A program made the translations under genes and the position numbers. The notes beneath the pieces are model-generated. The model was not told the DNA's origin, did no database searches, and saw nothing but the letters and a program-made list of their open reading frames with translations. Below are positions 9,113 through 17,929 of a stretch of 64,000 nucleotides of DNA, one piece after another (position 1 is the stretch's first letter; every line of letters begins with the position of its first letter). Source of the DNA: Qipengyuania marincola (GTDB lineage Bacteria > Pseudomonadota > Alphaproteobacteria > Sphingomonadales > Sphingomonadaceae); contig NZ_JARULC010000002.1 of the NCBI RefSeq assembly GCF_029688625.1, forward strand, positions 496,001-560,000, read 5' to 3'.

Positions 9113-9963
9113 GCCATCAGTCTTTCGCGCAGTTCGGCATCATGTTCGCGTGGTGGCTCGACGCCGAAGAAATGCCCGAACGCGGCGGCTGCCTGGCCAA
9201 TCAGCATGGCGAGGCCGTCGATAGTATCGAACCCCGCCCCGCGCGCGTTCTCCAGAAAGCGTGTATCAACCGGATCGGTCACGATATCATAGCCAATCGA
9301 GCCGGGTGGGGCGTGGCTCCAGTCAAAAGCGAGCTGCGGTTGGCCGCGCATGCCGAGCGGGGAAGCGTTGACCACCAGGTCGCAGCAGCCTTCACGATCG
9401 TCGAAAGCGAAATCGGTCGTATCGGCAAAGTGATCAAGCGGGGCGACGTGATGTTCGCCGTCCGGATCGAGTTCTTCGAGCAGTCCTCGCGCCTTTTCGG
9501 TATTGCGTCCGGCGAGAACGATCGTGAAATTCTCCTTCACCAGCGCGGCAATGATCGCCCGCGCCGCGCCCCCGGTCCCGATTATCCGCGCCATCCGGAA
9601 ATAGTGCTGGCTCCGCAGCAGGGACTGCAGCGGCTCGAGAAAGCCAGCGACATCGGTGTTGCGGCCGACCAGCGCGCCGTCCGCTGCCTTGACGACTGTA
9701 TTCACGGCCCCCACGCGCTTGGCGAGAGGCTCCAGCCGGTCGAGAAGGGGCATGATGGCCTGCTTGTGCGGCATGGTCACATTGCACCCGCGCCAGTCAG
9801 GATCTTGGCGCCGATGGTCGCAATAGGCTTCGAGGTCCTCCGCGCTGACCAACTGCGCGCGATACTCCGCATCGAGGCCGAGCTTTTCGATCCAGAAGCC
9901 GTGGATGGCCGGCGACTTGGACTGTGCGATCGGATCGCCGATGACTTCCGCGTAATGGCTCAC
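9109..9963 (-). CDS. aroE: Shikimate dehydrogenase (NADP+)
   Basis: 284 residues from the GTG at 9963, giving [23 protein letters not shown], the normal AroE N-terminus with the SKSP shikimate-binding motif; longer frames run into maf and are rejected. The catalytic Lys is in [11 protein letters not shown], the diacid Asp in [10 protein letters not shown], and the NADP-binding loop is [10 protein letters not shown]. It reduces 3-dehydroshikimate in the aromatic pathway. The GTG overlaps the maf stop (GTGA), and the aroE stop overlaps coaE, so maf-aroE-coaE are translationally coupled. Confidence 0.96.
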   Translation of the reverse strand: MSHYAEVIGDPIAQSKSPAIHGFWIEKLGLDAEYRAQLVSAEDLEAYCDHRRQDPDWRGCNVTMPHKQAIMPLLDRLEPLAKRVGAVNTVVKAADGALVGRNTDVAGFLEPLQSLLRSQHYFRMARIIGTGGAARAIIAALVKENFTIVLAGRNTEKARGLLEELDPDGEHHVAPLDHFADTTDFAFDDREGCCDLVVNASPLGMRGQPQLAFDWSHAPPGSIGYDIVTDPVDTRFLENARGAGFDTIDGLAMLIGQAAAAFGHFFGVEPPREHDAELRERLMA

Positions 9964-10556
9964 GCGGCAAGGGCGCCTTCCTCGCGCAGAGCCTCGAGCA
10001 CCTGCAGCAGCGGCATGCCGAGCACGGTGAACTGATCGCCCATGATGCTTTCGAACAGCTGCACACCCGGCCCCTCGATGCGAAAAACGCCGACGCAATA
10101 GGAAACCGCCGGCCATTCTGCGTCGAGATAGGCATCGATGAACGCGTCGCTGAGCTCGCGGACACGCAGGCGCGCGAAATCGGAGCCGACCCAGACGATC
10201 TGCCCGCCACGCGCCAGCGCCGCGGCACTGTGCAATGTCATCACCTTGCCCGAAAAGCTGCGCAGATGCTCCGCCGCCTGCGCGCGTGATGCCGGCTTGT
10301 CGAACCGCCGGCCATCGACTTCCACGAGTGAATCGGACCCGAGAACGAGCTGCTCCGACGTAATCGCCGCCGCCTTTGCCGCCGCCAGCGCCTGTGCGAC
10401 CTCGGCAGGGTCGGCGCCTGCCATATCCGCTTCGAGCGCGCGCTCGTCGACATCGGCGGGCTGTGCCGTGAACGCAATTCCGGCAGCTTCCAGCATCGCC
10501 TTGCGCGAGGCGCTGTTCGAAGCAAGGACGATGCCGTTGCCTGCGATACCGATCAT
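9960..10556 (-). CDS. maf: Maf-family nucleoside triphosphate pyrophosphatase
   Basis: 198 residues. [18 protein letters not shown] is the Maf N-terminal signature; [19 protein letters not shown] and the later [25 protein letters not shown] complete the fold. Maf proteins hydrolyse dTTP/UTP or modified nucleotides (house-cleaning). SNSASR and SDSLVEV suggest a YceF-like m7GTP-type specificity, which is inference. It overlaps ppsR upstream by 4 bp and aroE downstream by 4 bp. Confidence 0.94.
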   Translation of the reverse strand: MIGIAGNGIVLASNSASRKAMLEAAGIAFTAQPADVDERALEADMAGADPAEVAQALAAAKAAAITSEQLVLGSDSLVEVDGRRFDKPASRAQAAEHLRSFSGKVMTLHSAAALARGGQIVWVGSDFARLRVRELSDAFIDAYLDAEWPAVSYCVGVFRIEGPGVQLFESIMGDQFTVLGMPLLQVLEALREEGALAA

Positions 10557-11437
10557 ATCGGTTTTGCCCCCTGGCTCGATCCGCGCAGCTCGCGTTCGTT
10601 GAAAAGGCGAATGACCGCCGCGGCGGTTTCCTCGATCGATCGGCGGGTAACGTCGATCACCGCCCAGCCATTGTCGGCAAACATGCGCCGCGCGAATTTC
10701 ACCTCGTCCTTCACCCGCTCGTTGTCGACATAGTCGGTCTGGCGTTCCTCGTTCAGCGTCAGCAGGCGATTGCGCCGGATCTGCACCAGCCGCTCGGGCG
10801 CAGTGGTGAGACCGACGACCATCGGTTTTTTCAGTTCGAACAGTTTCGCAGGCGGCGGGCTTTCCACGACCAGGGGGATATTCGCGACCTTGTATCCGCG
10901 ATTGGCGAGATAGATACTGGTCGGCGTTTTCGAGCTGCGCGAGACGCCGGCGAGCACGATGTCGGCCTCTTCCCAGTTCTCCCAGCCCACGCCATCGTCA
11001 TGGGCAATGGTGAACTGGATCGCCTCGACGCGTTCGAAATAGGCCTTGTCCATCGCATGCTGGCGCCCGGGCCGCCCATGCGCTTCCTGGCCCAGCGCCT
11101 TTTCAAGTGCAGAGGTGACATGGTCGAGGATCGGCACGGCGGGCAGGCCCTGCTGTGCGCAAACCTCTTCCAGCCGCGCACGGGTCTCGGGATTGACCAG
11201 AGTGAACATCACGAGACCCGGATTGGCCTTGAGTTCGGGCACGATCCGTTCGAGATGCTGGCGGCTGCGCACCATTGGCCAGAAATGCCGCATGACGTCG
11301 GCATCCTCGAATTGAGCGAGAGCCGCCTTGGCCAGCATTTCCAGCGTTTCGCCGGTGGAATCGGAAAGAAGGTGGAGGTGGACTCGGTTGGAAATGGTGA
11401 GGTTTCCTGCCTGTGGAGAAGCACCGGCATAAACCAC
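10553..11437 (-). CDS. ppsR: Pyruvate, phosphate dikinase / PEP synthase regulatory protein (DUF299)
   Basis: Conserved from [20 protein letters not shown] onward; the P-loop [15 protein letters not shown] and the C-terminal [14 protein letters not shown] identify the ADP-dependent bifunctional kinase/phosphotransferase that switches PEP synthase or PPDK on and off. The start is uncertain. The nearest canonical codon upstream of the conserved region is GTG at 11437 (294 residues, used here) without a clear ribosome binding site. An ATT at 11395, 9 nt after AGGA, would give 280 residues, nearer the family length. It is the RP001 homologue of the alphaproteobacterial origin region, divergent from hemE. 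Confidence 0.93.
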   Translation of the reverse strand: MVYAGASPQAGNLTISNRVHLHLLSDSTGETLEMLAKAALAQFEDADVMRHFWPMVRSRQHLERIVPELKANPGLVMFTLVNPETRARLEEVCAQQGLPAVPILDHVTSALEKALGQEAHGRPGRQHAMDKAYFERVEAIQFTIAHDDGVGWENWEEADIVLAGVSRSSKTPTSIYLANRGYKVANIPLVVESPPPAKLFELKKPMVVGLTTAPERLVQIRRNRLLTLNEERQTDYVDNERVKDEVKFARRMFADNGWAVIDVTRRSIEETAAAVIRLFNERELRGSSQGAKPI

Positions 11438-11479
11438 GGGAGAGCCCTGGCGACAAGTTCGGGACGAAATTGCCTCCCC

Positions 11480-11540
11480 AATGCGAGTCCTTCGCCAGGC
11501 GATTCCCGCACACCAAATGCGAGTTTTGCGCAAGGCGACT
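11480..11540 (+). repeat. Two imperfect 25-bp direct repeats in the origin region
   Basis: Copies at 11480-11504 and 11516-11540 begin with identical AATGCGAGT and share 20 of 25 positions, including AGGCGA near the end, at an offset of 36 bp. A further GCGAGTC occurs at about 11570. They lie on the ppsR side of the putative origin and look like binding sites for an initiator or regulator. They also fall within the possible longer ppsR reading frame, but that part shows no family conservation. Confidence 0.6.
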
Positions 11541-11636
11541 AACAGCGAGGAAAAGTTTGACTCGACTCACTGCGGCTGGCGAGTCGCCGATCCCCTGTCG
11601 CCCTTTGCATTGCTGGAGAAATCGGGCAGGGACGGC

Positions 11637-11654
11637 TTATCCCTGAAATCCACA
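11637..11654 (+). promoter_or_regulatory. Two tandem DnaA-box-like 9-mers
   Basis: TTATCCCTG (6 of 9 to TTATCCACA) and AAATCCACA (7 of 9) abut head to tail, about 26 bp before the AT-only tract. The arrangement of tandem boxes next to an AT-rich unwinding region on the same strand is what bacterial origins usually show. Each match alone is weak. Confidence 0.5.
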
Positions 11655-11714
11655 GGGCCAACAGACTCCATCATCTCTCTTTAAATAAATAATATTATTG
11701 GATTGGACTCTCCG

Positions 11715-12740
11715 ATGCCCGGTCTCCTCCTCGATACGCTGAACGGCAAACGAGGCACGCGCGTGCCTCTCTGGCTCATGCGACAGGCCGGGCGCTATCT
11801 GCCCGAATATCGTGCCCTGCGAGAAACGAAGGGCGGATTTCTCGCGATGGCTTACGACAGCGAAGCTGCCTGCGAAATCACGCTGCAACCGATCGAGCGT
11901 TTCGGCTTCGACGGGGCAATCCTGTTTTCCGATATCCTGATCGTGCCCCATGCGATGGGGCAACATCTCGAATTCCTGGCCGGCGAGGGACCCAGGCTAT
12001 CGCCAGCTCTTGTCGATGCCGCGCTCGAAGACCTGGTGGCAGACCACTCGCGCTACGATCCGATCTACCAGACCGTTCGCCTGTGTCGCGAACGCCTGTC
12101 GGACGAGGTCACCATGCTGGGCTTCGCAGGCAGCCCCTGGACGGTCGCGACCTACATGGTGGCGGGTGAGGGGAGCCGTGACCAGCACGACGCTCGCGCC
12201 ATGGCTTATCGCGACCCGGCCGCGTTGCAGGCGATTGTCGATGCGATTACCGACGAGACGATCACCTATCTGCAAGGCCAGATCGATGCGGGCGCCGAGG
12301 CCGTGCAATTGTTCGACAGCTGGTCGGGCAGCCTCGCCCCGGATGAATTCGAGCGCTGGGTGGTGGCACCCAACGCCAGGATCGTCTCCGCATTGAAGGC
12401 GAGCCATGCCTCCACGCCAATCATCGGCTTCCCCAAGGGGGCAGGCGAAAAGCTGCCCGGCTATGCCCGCGAGACCGGCGTCGATGCAGTTGGCGTGGAC
12501 GAAACGCTCGATCCCGCCTGGGTGGCACGCGAACTGCCTGCCGGCATGCCGGTGCAGGGCAATCTCGACCCGCTGCTTCTGCTGGCAGGAAGCGATCGGC
12601 TGGAAGACCGGGCGCGCGCCATTCTCGAAGCGTTTGCCGACCGGCCGCATGTCTTCAATCTCGGCCATGGCATCGACCGGCGCACGCCGATCGATCATGT
12701 GCACCGGCTGATCGACACGGTCCGGTCTTTCGAGGGGTGA
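11715..12740 (+). CDS. hemE: Uroporphyrinogen decarboxylase
   Basis: 341 residues from ATG 11715. PLWLMRQAGRYLPEYR is the substrate-binding N-terminal signature. VTMLGFAGSPWTVATYMVAGEGS and VQLFDSWSGSLAPDEFERWV follow, and the C-terminal HVFNLGHGIDRRTPIDHV is also diagnostic. It decarboxylates the four acetates of uroporphyrinogen III to give coproporphyrinogen III. A TTG at 11703 in frame is a weaker alternative start. It is the first rightward gene from the probable origin and precedes hemJ. Confidence 0.97.
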   Translation: MPGLLLDTLNGKRGTRVPLWLMRQAGRYLPEYRALRETKGGFLAMAYDSEAACEITLQPIERFGFDGAILFSDILIVPHAMGQHLEFLAGEGPRLSPALVDAALEDLVADHSRYDPIYQTVRLCRERLSDEVTMLGFAGSPWTVATYMVAGEGSRDQHDARAMAYRDPAALQAIVDAITDETITYLQGQIDAGAEAVQLFDSWSGSLAPDEFERWVVAPNARIVSALKASHASTPIIGFPKGAGEKLPGYARETGVDAVGVDETLDPAWVARELPAGMPVQGNLDPLLLLAGSDRLEDRARAILEAFADRPHVFNLGHGIDRRTPIDHVHRLIDTVRSFEG

Positions 12741-12791
12741 CGCGCGGCTGATGGCTCACTACATCAACGCGCAATGCAGGATGTCCTCGCA

Positions 12792-13217
12792 ATGACCTAT
12801 CTCTGGCTCAAGGCCGGCCACGTGATCTTCATGGTCTTCTGGCTGGCGGGGCTGTTCATGCTGCCGCGCCAGATGATCTACCTGCATCCGGCTACACCGG
12901 ATACGGACGAGACTGCGCTGTGGGGCAAGCGAATAGGGCTCTTGCGTAAAATCATCCTGACGCCGAGCCTTGTCGTCGTCTGGCTGCTGGGCCTTGCCCT
13001 GGCGGTTTCTATCGGCGCCTTCACCCAGGGCTGGTTCCATGCCAAGTTGCTGCTGGTCATCCTGCTGACCGGCTATCACGGCTACATGGTTGCCCAGTCG
13101 AAGAAGATGGTCGCAGGCAAGCGGCCCTTGAGCGAGAAACAGCTGCGCATGCTGGGCGAGGTGCCGGGCATCCTGCTCGCGCTCATCGTGGTCCTCGTGA
13201 TCGTCAAGCCGTTCTGA
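12792..13217 (+). CDS. hemJ: Protoporphyrinogen IX oxidase, HemJ (CopD/UPF0093 family)
   Basis: 141 residues from ATG 12792 (preceded by AGGA at 10 nt); an in-frame ATG at 12774 would add six residues. Four hydrophobic segments are present. WLKAGHVIFMVFWLAGLFMLPR carries the conserved His of HemJ, and LLRKIILTPSLVVVWLLGL, WFHAKLLLVILLTGYHGYM and the C-terminal PGILLALIVVLVIVKPF match the family. It oxidises protoporphyrinogen IX in the membrane; pairing with hemE supports this. Confidence 0.92.
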   Translation: MTYLWLKAGHVIFMVFWLAGLFMLPRQMIYLHPATPDTDETALWGKRIGLLRKIILTPSLVVVWLLGLALAVSIGAFTQGWFHAKLLLVILLTGYHGYMVAQSKKMVAGKRPLSEKQLRMLGEVPGILLALIVVLVIVKPF

Positions 13218-13290
13218 ACCCGCGCCATGCCCGATTGGCGATTGACGGCCTGTCCGGGCAATCGTAACTGCAATCTACCTACCGGCTACA

Positions 13291-13311
13291 GGCCCCGCAT
13301 CCGACGGGGCC
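13291..13311 (+). terminator. GC-rich hairpin in the hemJ-rho intergenic region
   Basis: GGCCCC and GGGGCC flank a 9-nt loop; the following bases are GGGTCTGCTTTC, with only a short T run. It sits 68 bp upstream of the rho start, so it may end hemJ transcripts or form part of a rho leader structure (rho is autoregulated in several bacteria). Seen by eye; function is not established. Confidence 0.4.
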
Positions 13312-13378
13312 GGGTCTGCTTTCTCCAAGCCCTTTACCGACCTGCCGGCCATCAAAGCTATTTTACCGAGAAAAAACA

Positions 13379-14644
13379 ATGCATCTCAAGGATTTGAAAG
13401 AGAAGACTCCGGCCGAGCTGGTCTCGATGGCCGAGGAGCTGGGTGTCGAAGGCGCCTCGACCATGCGACGGCAGGATCTGATGTTCTGCATCCTGCGCGA
13501 ACTCGCCGAGGATGAGGAATACGAAGAAAAGATCATGGGCATCGGCACAATCGAGGTGCTGCAGGACGGCTTCGGCTTCCTGCGCAGCCCCGAGGCCAAT
13601 TACCTCGCCGGTCCCGACGATATCTACGTATCGCCGAACCAGGTCCGCAAATGGGGCCTGCGTACTGGCGATACGGTCGAGGGCGAAATCCGGGCGCCCC
13701 AGGAAGGCGAGCGCTACTTCGCGCTGACCAAGCTCTACAAGGTCAATTTCGACGATCCGGATGCGGTCCGCCACCGCACCAATTTCGACAACCTCACGCC
13801 GCTCTATCCCGAAGAAAAGCTGACGCTCGACACGCTCGATCCGACCGTCAAGGACAAGTCGGCGCGCGTGATCGACATCATCAGTCCACAGGGCAAGGGC
13901 CAGCGCGCGCTGATCGTCGCCCCGCCGCGTACCGGTAAGACAGTACTGCTTCAGAACATCGCCAAGGCGATCACTGACAACCACCCGGAAGTCTTCCTGC
14001 TGGTGCTGCTGGTCGACGAGCGGCCGGAAGAAGTGACCGACATGCAGCGCAGCGTGAAGGGAGAGGTGATTTCCTCGACCTTCGACGAACCGGCCAACCG
14101 CCACGTCCAGGTCGCCGAAATGGTGATCGAGAAAGCCAAGCGGCTCGTCGAACACAAGCACGATGTAGTCATCCTGCTCGATTCGATCACGCGCCTCGGC
14201 CGCGCCTACAACACCGTGGTGCCCAGCTCGGGCAAGGTGCTGACCGGCGGTGTCGACGCCAATGCCCTCCAGCGTCCGAAGCGCTTCTTCGGTGCGGCGC
14301 GCAATATCGAGGAGGGCGGTTCGCTGTCCATCATCGCCACCGCTCTGATCGATACCGGCAGCCGCATGGACGAGGTTATCTTCGAAGAGTTCAAGGGCAC
14401 CGGTAACTCGGAAATCGTGCTCGACCGCAAGGTCGCAGACAAGCGGATCTTCCCGGCGCTGGACGTCGGCAAGTCCGGCACCCGCAAGGAAGAGCTGCTG
14501 GTCGAGAAGGACAAGCTGTCGAAGATGTGGGTCCTGCGCCGCATTCTCATGCAGATGGGCACGATCGATGCGATGGAATTCCTGCTGGACAAGATGAAGG
14601 ATTCCAAGACCAACGAGGACTTCTTCGCCAACATGAACCAATAA
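13379..14644 (+). CDS. rho: Transcription termination factor Rho
   Basis: 421 residues. The N-terminal Rho domain (about 1-45; [22 protein letters not shown]) is followed by the cold-shock-like RNA-binding domain with GFGFLRS. The RecA-type ATPase has P-loop [15 protein letters not shown] near residue 180, Walker [17 protein letters not shown], and the secondary-site Q/R loops. It is a hexameric RNA helicase that releases RNA polymerase at Rho-dependent sites. In many alphaproteobacteria rho is followed closely by mnmE; here about 17 kb of other genes separate them. Confidence 0.98.
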   Translation: MHLKDLKEKTPAELVSMAEELGVEGASTMRRQDLMFCILRELAEDEEYEEKIMGIGTIEVLQDGFGFLRSPEANYLAGPDDIYVSPNQVRKWGLRTGDTVEGEIRAPQEGERYFALTKLYKVNFDDPDAVRHRTNFDNLTPLYPEEKLTLDTLDPTVKDKSARVIDIISPQGKGQRALIVAPPRTGKTVLLQNIAKAITDNHPEVFLLVLLVDERPEEVTDMQRSVKGEVISSTFDEPANRHVQVAEMVIEKAKRLVEHKHDVVILLDSITRLGRAYNTVVPSSGKVLTGGVDANALQRPKRFFGAARNIEEGGSLSIIATALIDTGSRMDEVIFEEFKGTGNSEIVLDRKVADKRIFPALDVGKSGTRKEELLVEKDKLSKMWVLRRILMQMGTIDAMEFLLDKMKDSKTNEDFFANMNQ

Positions 14645-14710
14645 GGCTCCGGCAAGGGAAACTGGAAATTAAGCGGTCGGATCTAGGAGGCTGCTGCAGG
14701 AGATATGATC

Positions 14711-15106
14711 ATGCAGCAGCTTCTTTACCGATCGATCGCGGCGGACGGACTTGGTTCGGATGCCGTCTTCGAAATTGTCGAGACTTCGGCGCGCAACAAT
14801 CCGGCCCGCGAAGTGACCGGATTCCTCGTCCGTTCGGGCGATGTCTTCCTCCAGCTGGTCGAAGGACCCACGGCATCGCTCGACGAGTTGCTGGCCGTTC
14901 TGGCCCACGATCCGCGACATCATTCGATCGAGGTCCTCGTGCGTGAGGAGATCAACCAACGCTCGTTTCCGCGCTGGCGGATGGAGCGGGTCGGCACGGA
15001 TCAGCCGAGCGTTGCCGCCTTGCTCGAACGGCTCGATGCAGCGAAGGTCGTGCCCGCGGCTGCCGCGCATATCCGCGGCTTTTTCGACGCCCGCAAGGCC
15101 GCTTAG
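14711..15106 (+). CDS. BLUF-domain blue-light photoreceptor
   Basis: 131 residues, a BLUF domain with a short helical tail and no effector domain. Counting from ATG 14711, Tyr6 (QLLYRS), Asn30 (ARNNPAREVTG), Gln48 (FLQLVEGP), Trp89 and Met91 (FPRWRM) keep exactly the spacing of Tyr8, Asn32, Gln50, Trp91 and Met93 in PixD, so it should bind flavin and photoswitch. ATG 14711 lies 8 nt after AGGAG; ATG 14705 is only 2 nt from it. Its partner is unknown; it lies 60 bp after rho and 87 bp before the CHASE2/PgsBC operon, on the same strand. Confidence 0.92.
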   Translation: MQQLLYRSIAADGLGSDAVFEIVETSARNNPAREVTGFLVRSGDVFLQLVEGPTASLDELLAVLAHDPRHHSIEVLVREEINQRSFPRWRMERVGTDQPSVAALLERLDAAKVVPAAAAHIRGFFDARKAA

Positions 15107-15193
15107 TCGCACGGTCGGCAATGGGCAGTGAAGGATTGGGACGCTCCGCGACAAGCTAACGCAAAATTAACCCTGTTTACGTAGGGAAATCCC

Positions 15194-17929
15194 GTGCGCG
15201 GTGACGATCGCGCATCGCTGGGCAGGTGTGCTGCCCGACGGGTTCGACAGGGGGTGTACATTGGCTGGTCAAGCGATCACGTCGCGTATCCCCTCGCGAT
15301 CCGCGCCCGTTGCGCCGCGCTGACTTTTGCGATGGCTCGACTCGGCACACTCCCCTTTCCCCGCCTTGCTGCTGCGCGCCCCAATTGGCGTCTGCTCGGC
15401 CGCGAGCAATTCGCCAGCATCCTGCTGCCGGTGGTCACGGTCGCACTGCTGGCGATAATCCACCAGTTCGGCCTCTTTCGGGACAGCGACGGACGTTTGT
15501 TCGATCGCTATGCCGTGCTGGGAAGCGCCACTGCCCCGCAAGTCGTGGTGATCGAGCGCAATGCGCGCTTCGCAGCGATGGGTGAGACCGGTCGCGCCAG
15601 CCTCGACGCCGCCCTGGCCCAGCAAGGCATCGCGCGCATCGGCTATCTGGATCAGCAACCGCCCGAGGGCGCGCCTACCGGCGCGCTTCGCATCCATGCC
15701 CGGCTTGCCGACTGCGTACCGCTTGGTGACCGGTGGATTTTCACGGGTGCGCCGGTGAGTACCGGTCCGCGCACTGAAGTGGCTGCTGGCAATCTTGCCC
15801 CTTCGGAGTACGGTATCCAGCGCGGGCAGTATCTGGGCCTGCCCGCGGCGGGCCGTATAGTGCCCTCGTTCGAAGCGCGGCTCGCCGGGATTCCGCCAAG
15901 CGAAGGCGAATTCCTCGTGCGGATGCCGCGAACCCAGTCGATCCCGGTCATTCCGGCCAGCCAGATCGTGAATGGCGAGCTTGCCAGCACCGATCTTGAA
16001 GGCCTCGTTGCCATCGTGGCGGGGCGGCAGTCGCTAGCCCCGACCCTAGCCACTTCGCGTGAACCCGATCGGCTGGCGATGTCGCCGGCCCTGTTCCGCG
16101 CCCATGCCGTTCAGACTCTCGCCACGGGCCAACATGTCCAGCGCGCCGGCGTGTGGGACAGCTGGATTGTCTTGTTGGCAGCCGGACTTGCGCTGACCGT
16201 GGCCTATCGCCGCAGCGATCCGAAGCGCATGATCTTTCAGGTTTCGCTGATTGCCAGCGTCGTGATTCTCCTCGGCGGCTTGCTCGCACTCGAGCTGGCT
16301 GGCCGCTTGCTCCCGCTGACGGCCCTCTTGCTGGCCCCGTGGATTATCGCGGTGCAGCGGATGCTGATCCGCGAGCGCCGGCAGGACAACAGGCTCGAAC
16401 AGGTTGCTGCACGCGCTGTGCAGAATTCGGTCCGCCGATCTGCGCTGCGCGAAGGAGCTCGCCTGCCACAGTTCGTGGAGCCTGCAGCGCGGATTGCCGG
16501 TGTTTCGAAAAGCCTTCTGATGGAGCTTTCCGGGACCGGGGAGCTCGCGCTGGTAAGCGGTATCGACGCCTCGCTGGACGACATCGCAATGGATCGCGCC
16601 GAATTTGGGCGGGAGCTGCGCAAGCTGCGTGGACGGCAGGGCGGTTTCGACGCAGCCAGCCTCGTTCCCGGCTGGGATTGCGAAGCGCGCCTGACATGGA
16701 TCGGCGGGGCCGACAGGAACCTGTTCTGGCTCTACGCTGTGCCGCCCGGCGGGCGATCTGGTAAGCGCGGCCAGCTTGTCCGCGCGGCAGCATCGTCCTT
16801 CAGGGAATTGTTTCGCTGGCGTGCTGACCTCAATGCGCGCGAACGGCAGGAAGAACGCTACCTGCCGATCGACGAAAAAGTAGCCAGCGCAATCGAGCTG
16901 GTTTCGCGCGAATCGGATCAGGTCAGGCGCGGTTTCGACACGATCGATACCGCAATCATCATCTTCCACCTGATCGGCTCTCCGCTCCATGCCAATCGAG
17001 CCATGGAGGAGCTATACCAGGAAGCGGGCCTGGCACTTCACGAAACACCACTGGTCGACGCGCTTGTCGCCCTTACCACGCTGGATGTCGTCCGGATCGA
17101 GGCGATGCTGCAGGAGTTGGTCGTGCGTGGTGGCGAGATGCGACTGCCCATGCGCGAGCTGGGGCCGGTAGAACGCATCCTGAGAGTGGCGGCGCCTGAC
17201 AGCATGGCGCGCGGCACCGACCGCGTCATTGTGCTCGAGGCGGTCGACATCACCGACCTGCACGCGGCTGCCGACCTGCGGCAATCGGTCGGCCTGTTCA
17301 TCGACCTGCAGCTGCGCAACGACCTCGAGGCCATCCTGCTTGCCAGCGATCTGGCGGCCAACCCCCGGCTTGAGCGAGATCGTGTCGGCCCGATCGTCGC
17401 CCGCATCGGCGAGGCGGCGCGCCGCGCCACGGGACGTCTCGACGAGGTTGCCGAACTCGTACGGGGTGAGAACGACGATCTGGTCGAAGCCTGTTACCCC
17501 GTCGACGCACGCAGCCTGGTGCTCCAGACGCTCGAGAAGACAGTCGGCCTTGCCGAAGATCTCGATGTCACGATCGATGTTCAGCTGCCTGCCATGAGCG
17601 GCTTCACCATTGCCGAGCCGCGTGCGCTGGCCGACATGCTCGAGGCCATGATCCGGGTAGTCGTCGCCGACACGCCGCAGGGCGACACGGTGGTGGTCAA
17701 GCTGGAAGAGCAGGATACGCAAACGCAAATCCAGGTTTCCGGTGGCTTCGGTATCGGCTTCGGCCGCCTGGTCTATCTCCTGACCAAGGGCGAGGACCAG
17801 TCGGTCGGCGAGTATCGCCAGATCAATCGCGGGATCGCGCGAACCTCGAAGTGGGGTGGCAGCGTCTCCTACTGGGGACGCGACGCACGCGGTTTCGGCT
17901 TCAACGTCAAGCTGAGGCGCATCGGATGA
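15194..17929 (+). CDS. CHASE2-domain sensor with degenerate histidine-kinase core
   Basis: 911 residues from a GTG that has AGGGA 6 nt upstream; ATG 15332 (865 residues) is an alternative, since residues 1-46 look non-conserved. In order: one TM (about 73-90), an extracytoplasmic CHASE2-like domain (about 95-310; FDRYAVLGSATAPQVVVIE), three TMs (about 322-388), a cytoplasmic GAF-like/unknown region, a PAS-like region (about 575-680), a DHp-like helical pair (about 695-745) and a HATPase-like end (about 770-911; GGFGIGFGRLVYLL). I cannot find an H-box His or a normal N-box Asn, so it may not autophosphorylate. The stop overlaps the response regulator start by 4 bp. Confidence 0.8.
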   Translation: MRGDDRASLGRCAARRVRQGVYIGWSSDHVAYPLAIRARCAALTFAMARLGTLPFPRLAAARPNWRLLGREQFASILLPVVTVALLAIIHQFGLFRDSDGRLFDRYAVLGSATAPQVVVIERNARFAAMGETGRASLDAALAQQGIARIGYLDQQPPEGAPTGALRIHARLADCVPLGDRWIFTGAPVSTGPRTEVAAGNLAPSEYGIQRGQYLGLPAAGRIVPSFEARLAGIPPSEGEFLVRMPRTQSIPVIPASQIVNGELASTDLEGLVAIVAGRQSLAPTLATSREPDRLAMSPALFRAHAVQTLATGQHVQRAGVWDSWIVLLAAGLALTVAYRRSDPKRMIFQVSLIASVVILLGGLLALELAGRLLPLTALLLAPWIIAVQRMLIRERRQDNRLEQVAARAVQNSVRRSALREGARLPQFVEPAARIAGVSKSLLMELSGTGELALVSGIDASLDDIAMDRAEFGRELRKLRGRQGGFDAASLVPGWDCEARLTWIGGADRNLFWLYAVPPGGRSGKRGQLVRAAASSFRELFRWRADLNARERQEERYLPIDEKVASAIELVSRESDQVRRGFDTIDTAIIIFHLIGSPLHANRAMEELYQEAGLALHETPLVDALVALTTLDVVRIEAMLQELVVRGGEMRLPMRELGPVERILRVAAPDSMARGTDRVIVLEAVDITDLHAAADLRQSVGLFIDLQLRNDLEAILLASDLAANPRLERDRVGPIVARIGEAARRATGRLDEVAELVRGENDDLVEACYPVDARSLVLQTLEKTVGLAEDLDVTIDVQLPAMSGFTIAEPRALADMLEAMIRVVVADTPQGDTVVVKLEEQDTQTQIQVSGGFGIGFGRLVYLLTKGEDQSVGEYRQINRGIARTSKWGGSVSYWGRDARGFGFNVKLRRIG

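Larger units (their letters stand above)
11438..11714. other. oriC: Probable chromosomal replication origin (oriC)
   Basis: This 277-bp gap separates divergent ppsR (DUF299, the RP001 homologue) and hemE. In Caulobacter and Rickettsia the chromosomal origin lies between these same two genes. Seen here: two abutting DnaA-box-like 9-mers (TTATCCCTG at 11637, AAATCCACA at 11646), another at 11412-11420 (TTCTCCACA on the minus strand, one mismatch to TTATCCACA, just inside ppsR), two imperfect 25-bp direct repeats, and an AT-only run at 11681-11699 that could unwind. Genes to the left read left and genes to the right read right. The hemE promoter must also lie here. Origin function is inference. 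Confidence 0.65.
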
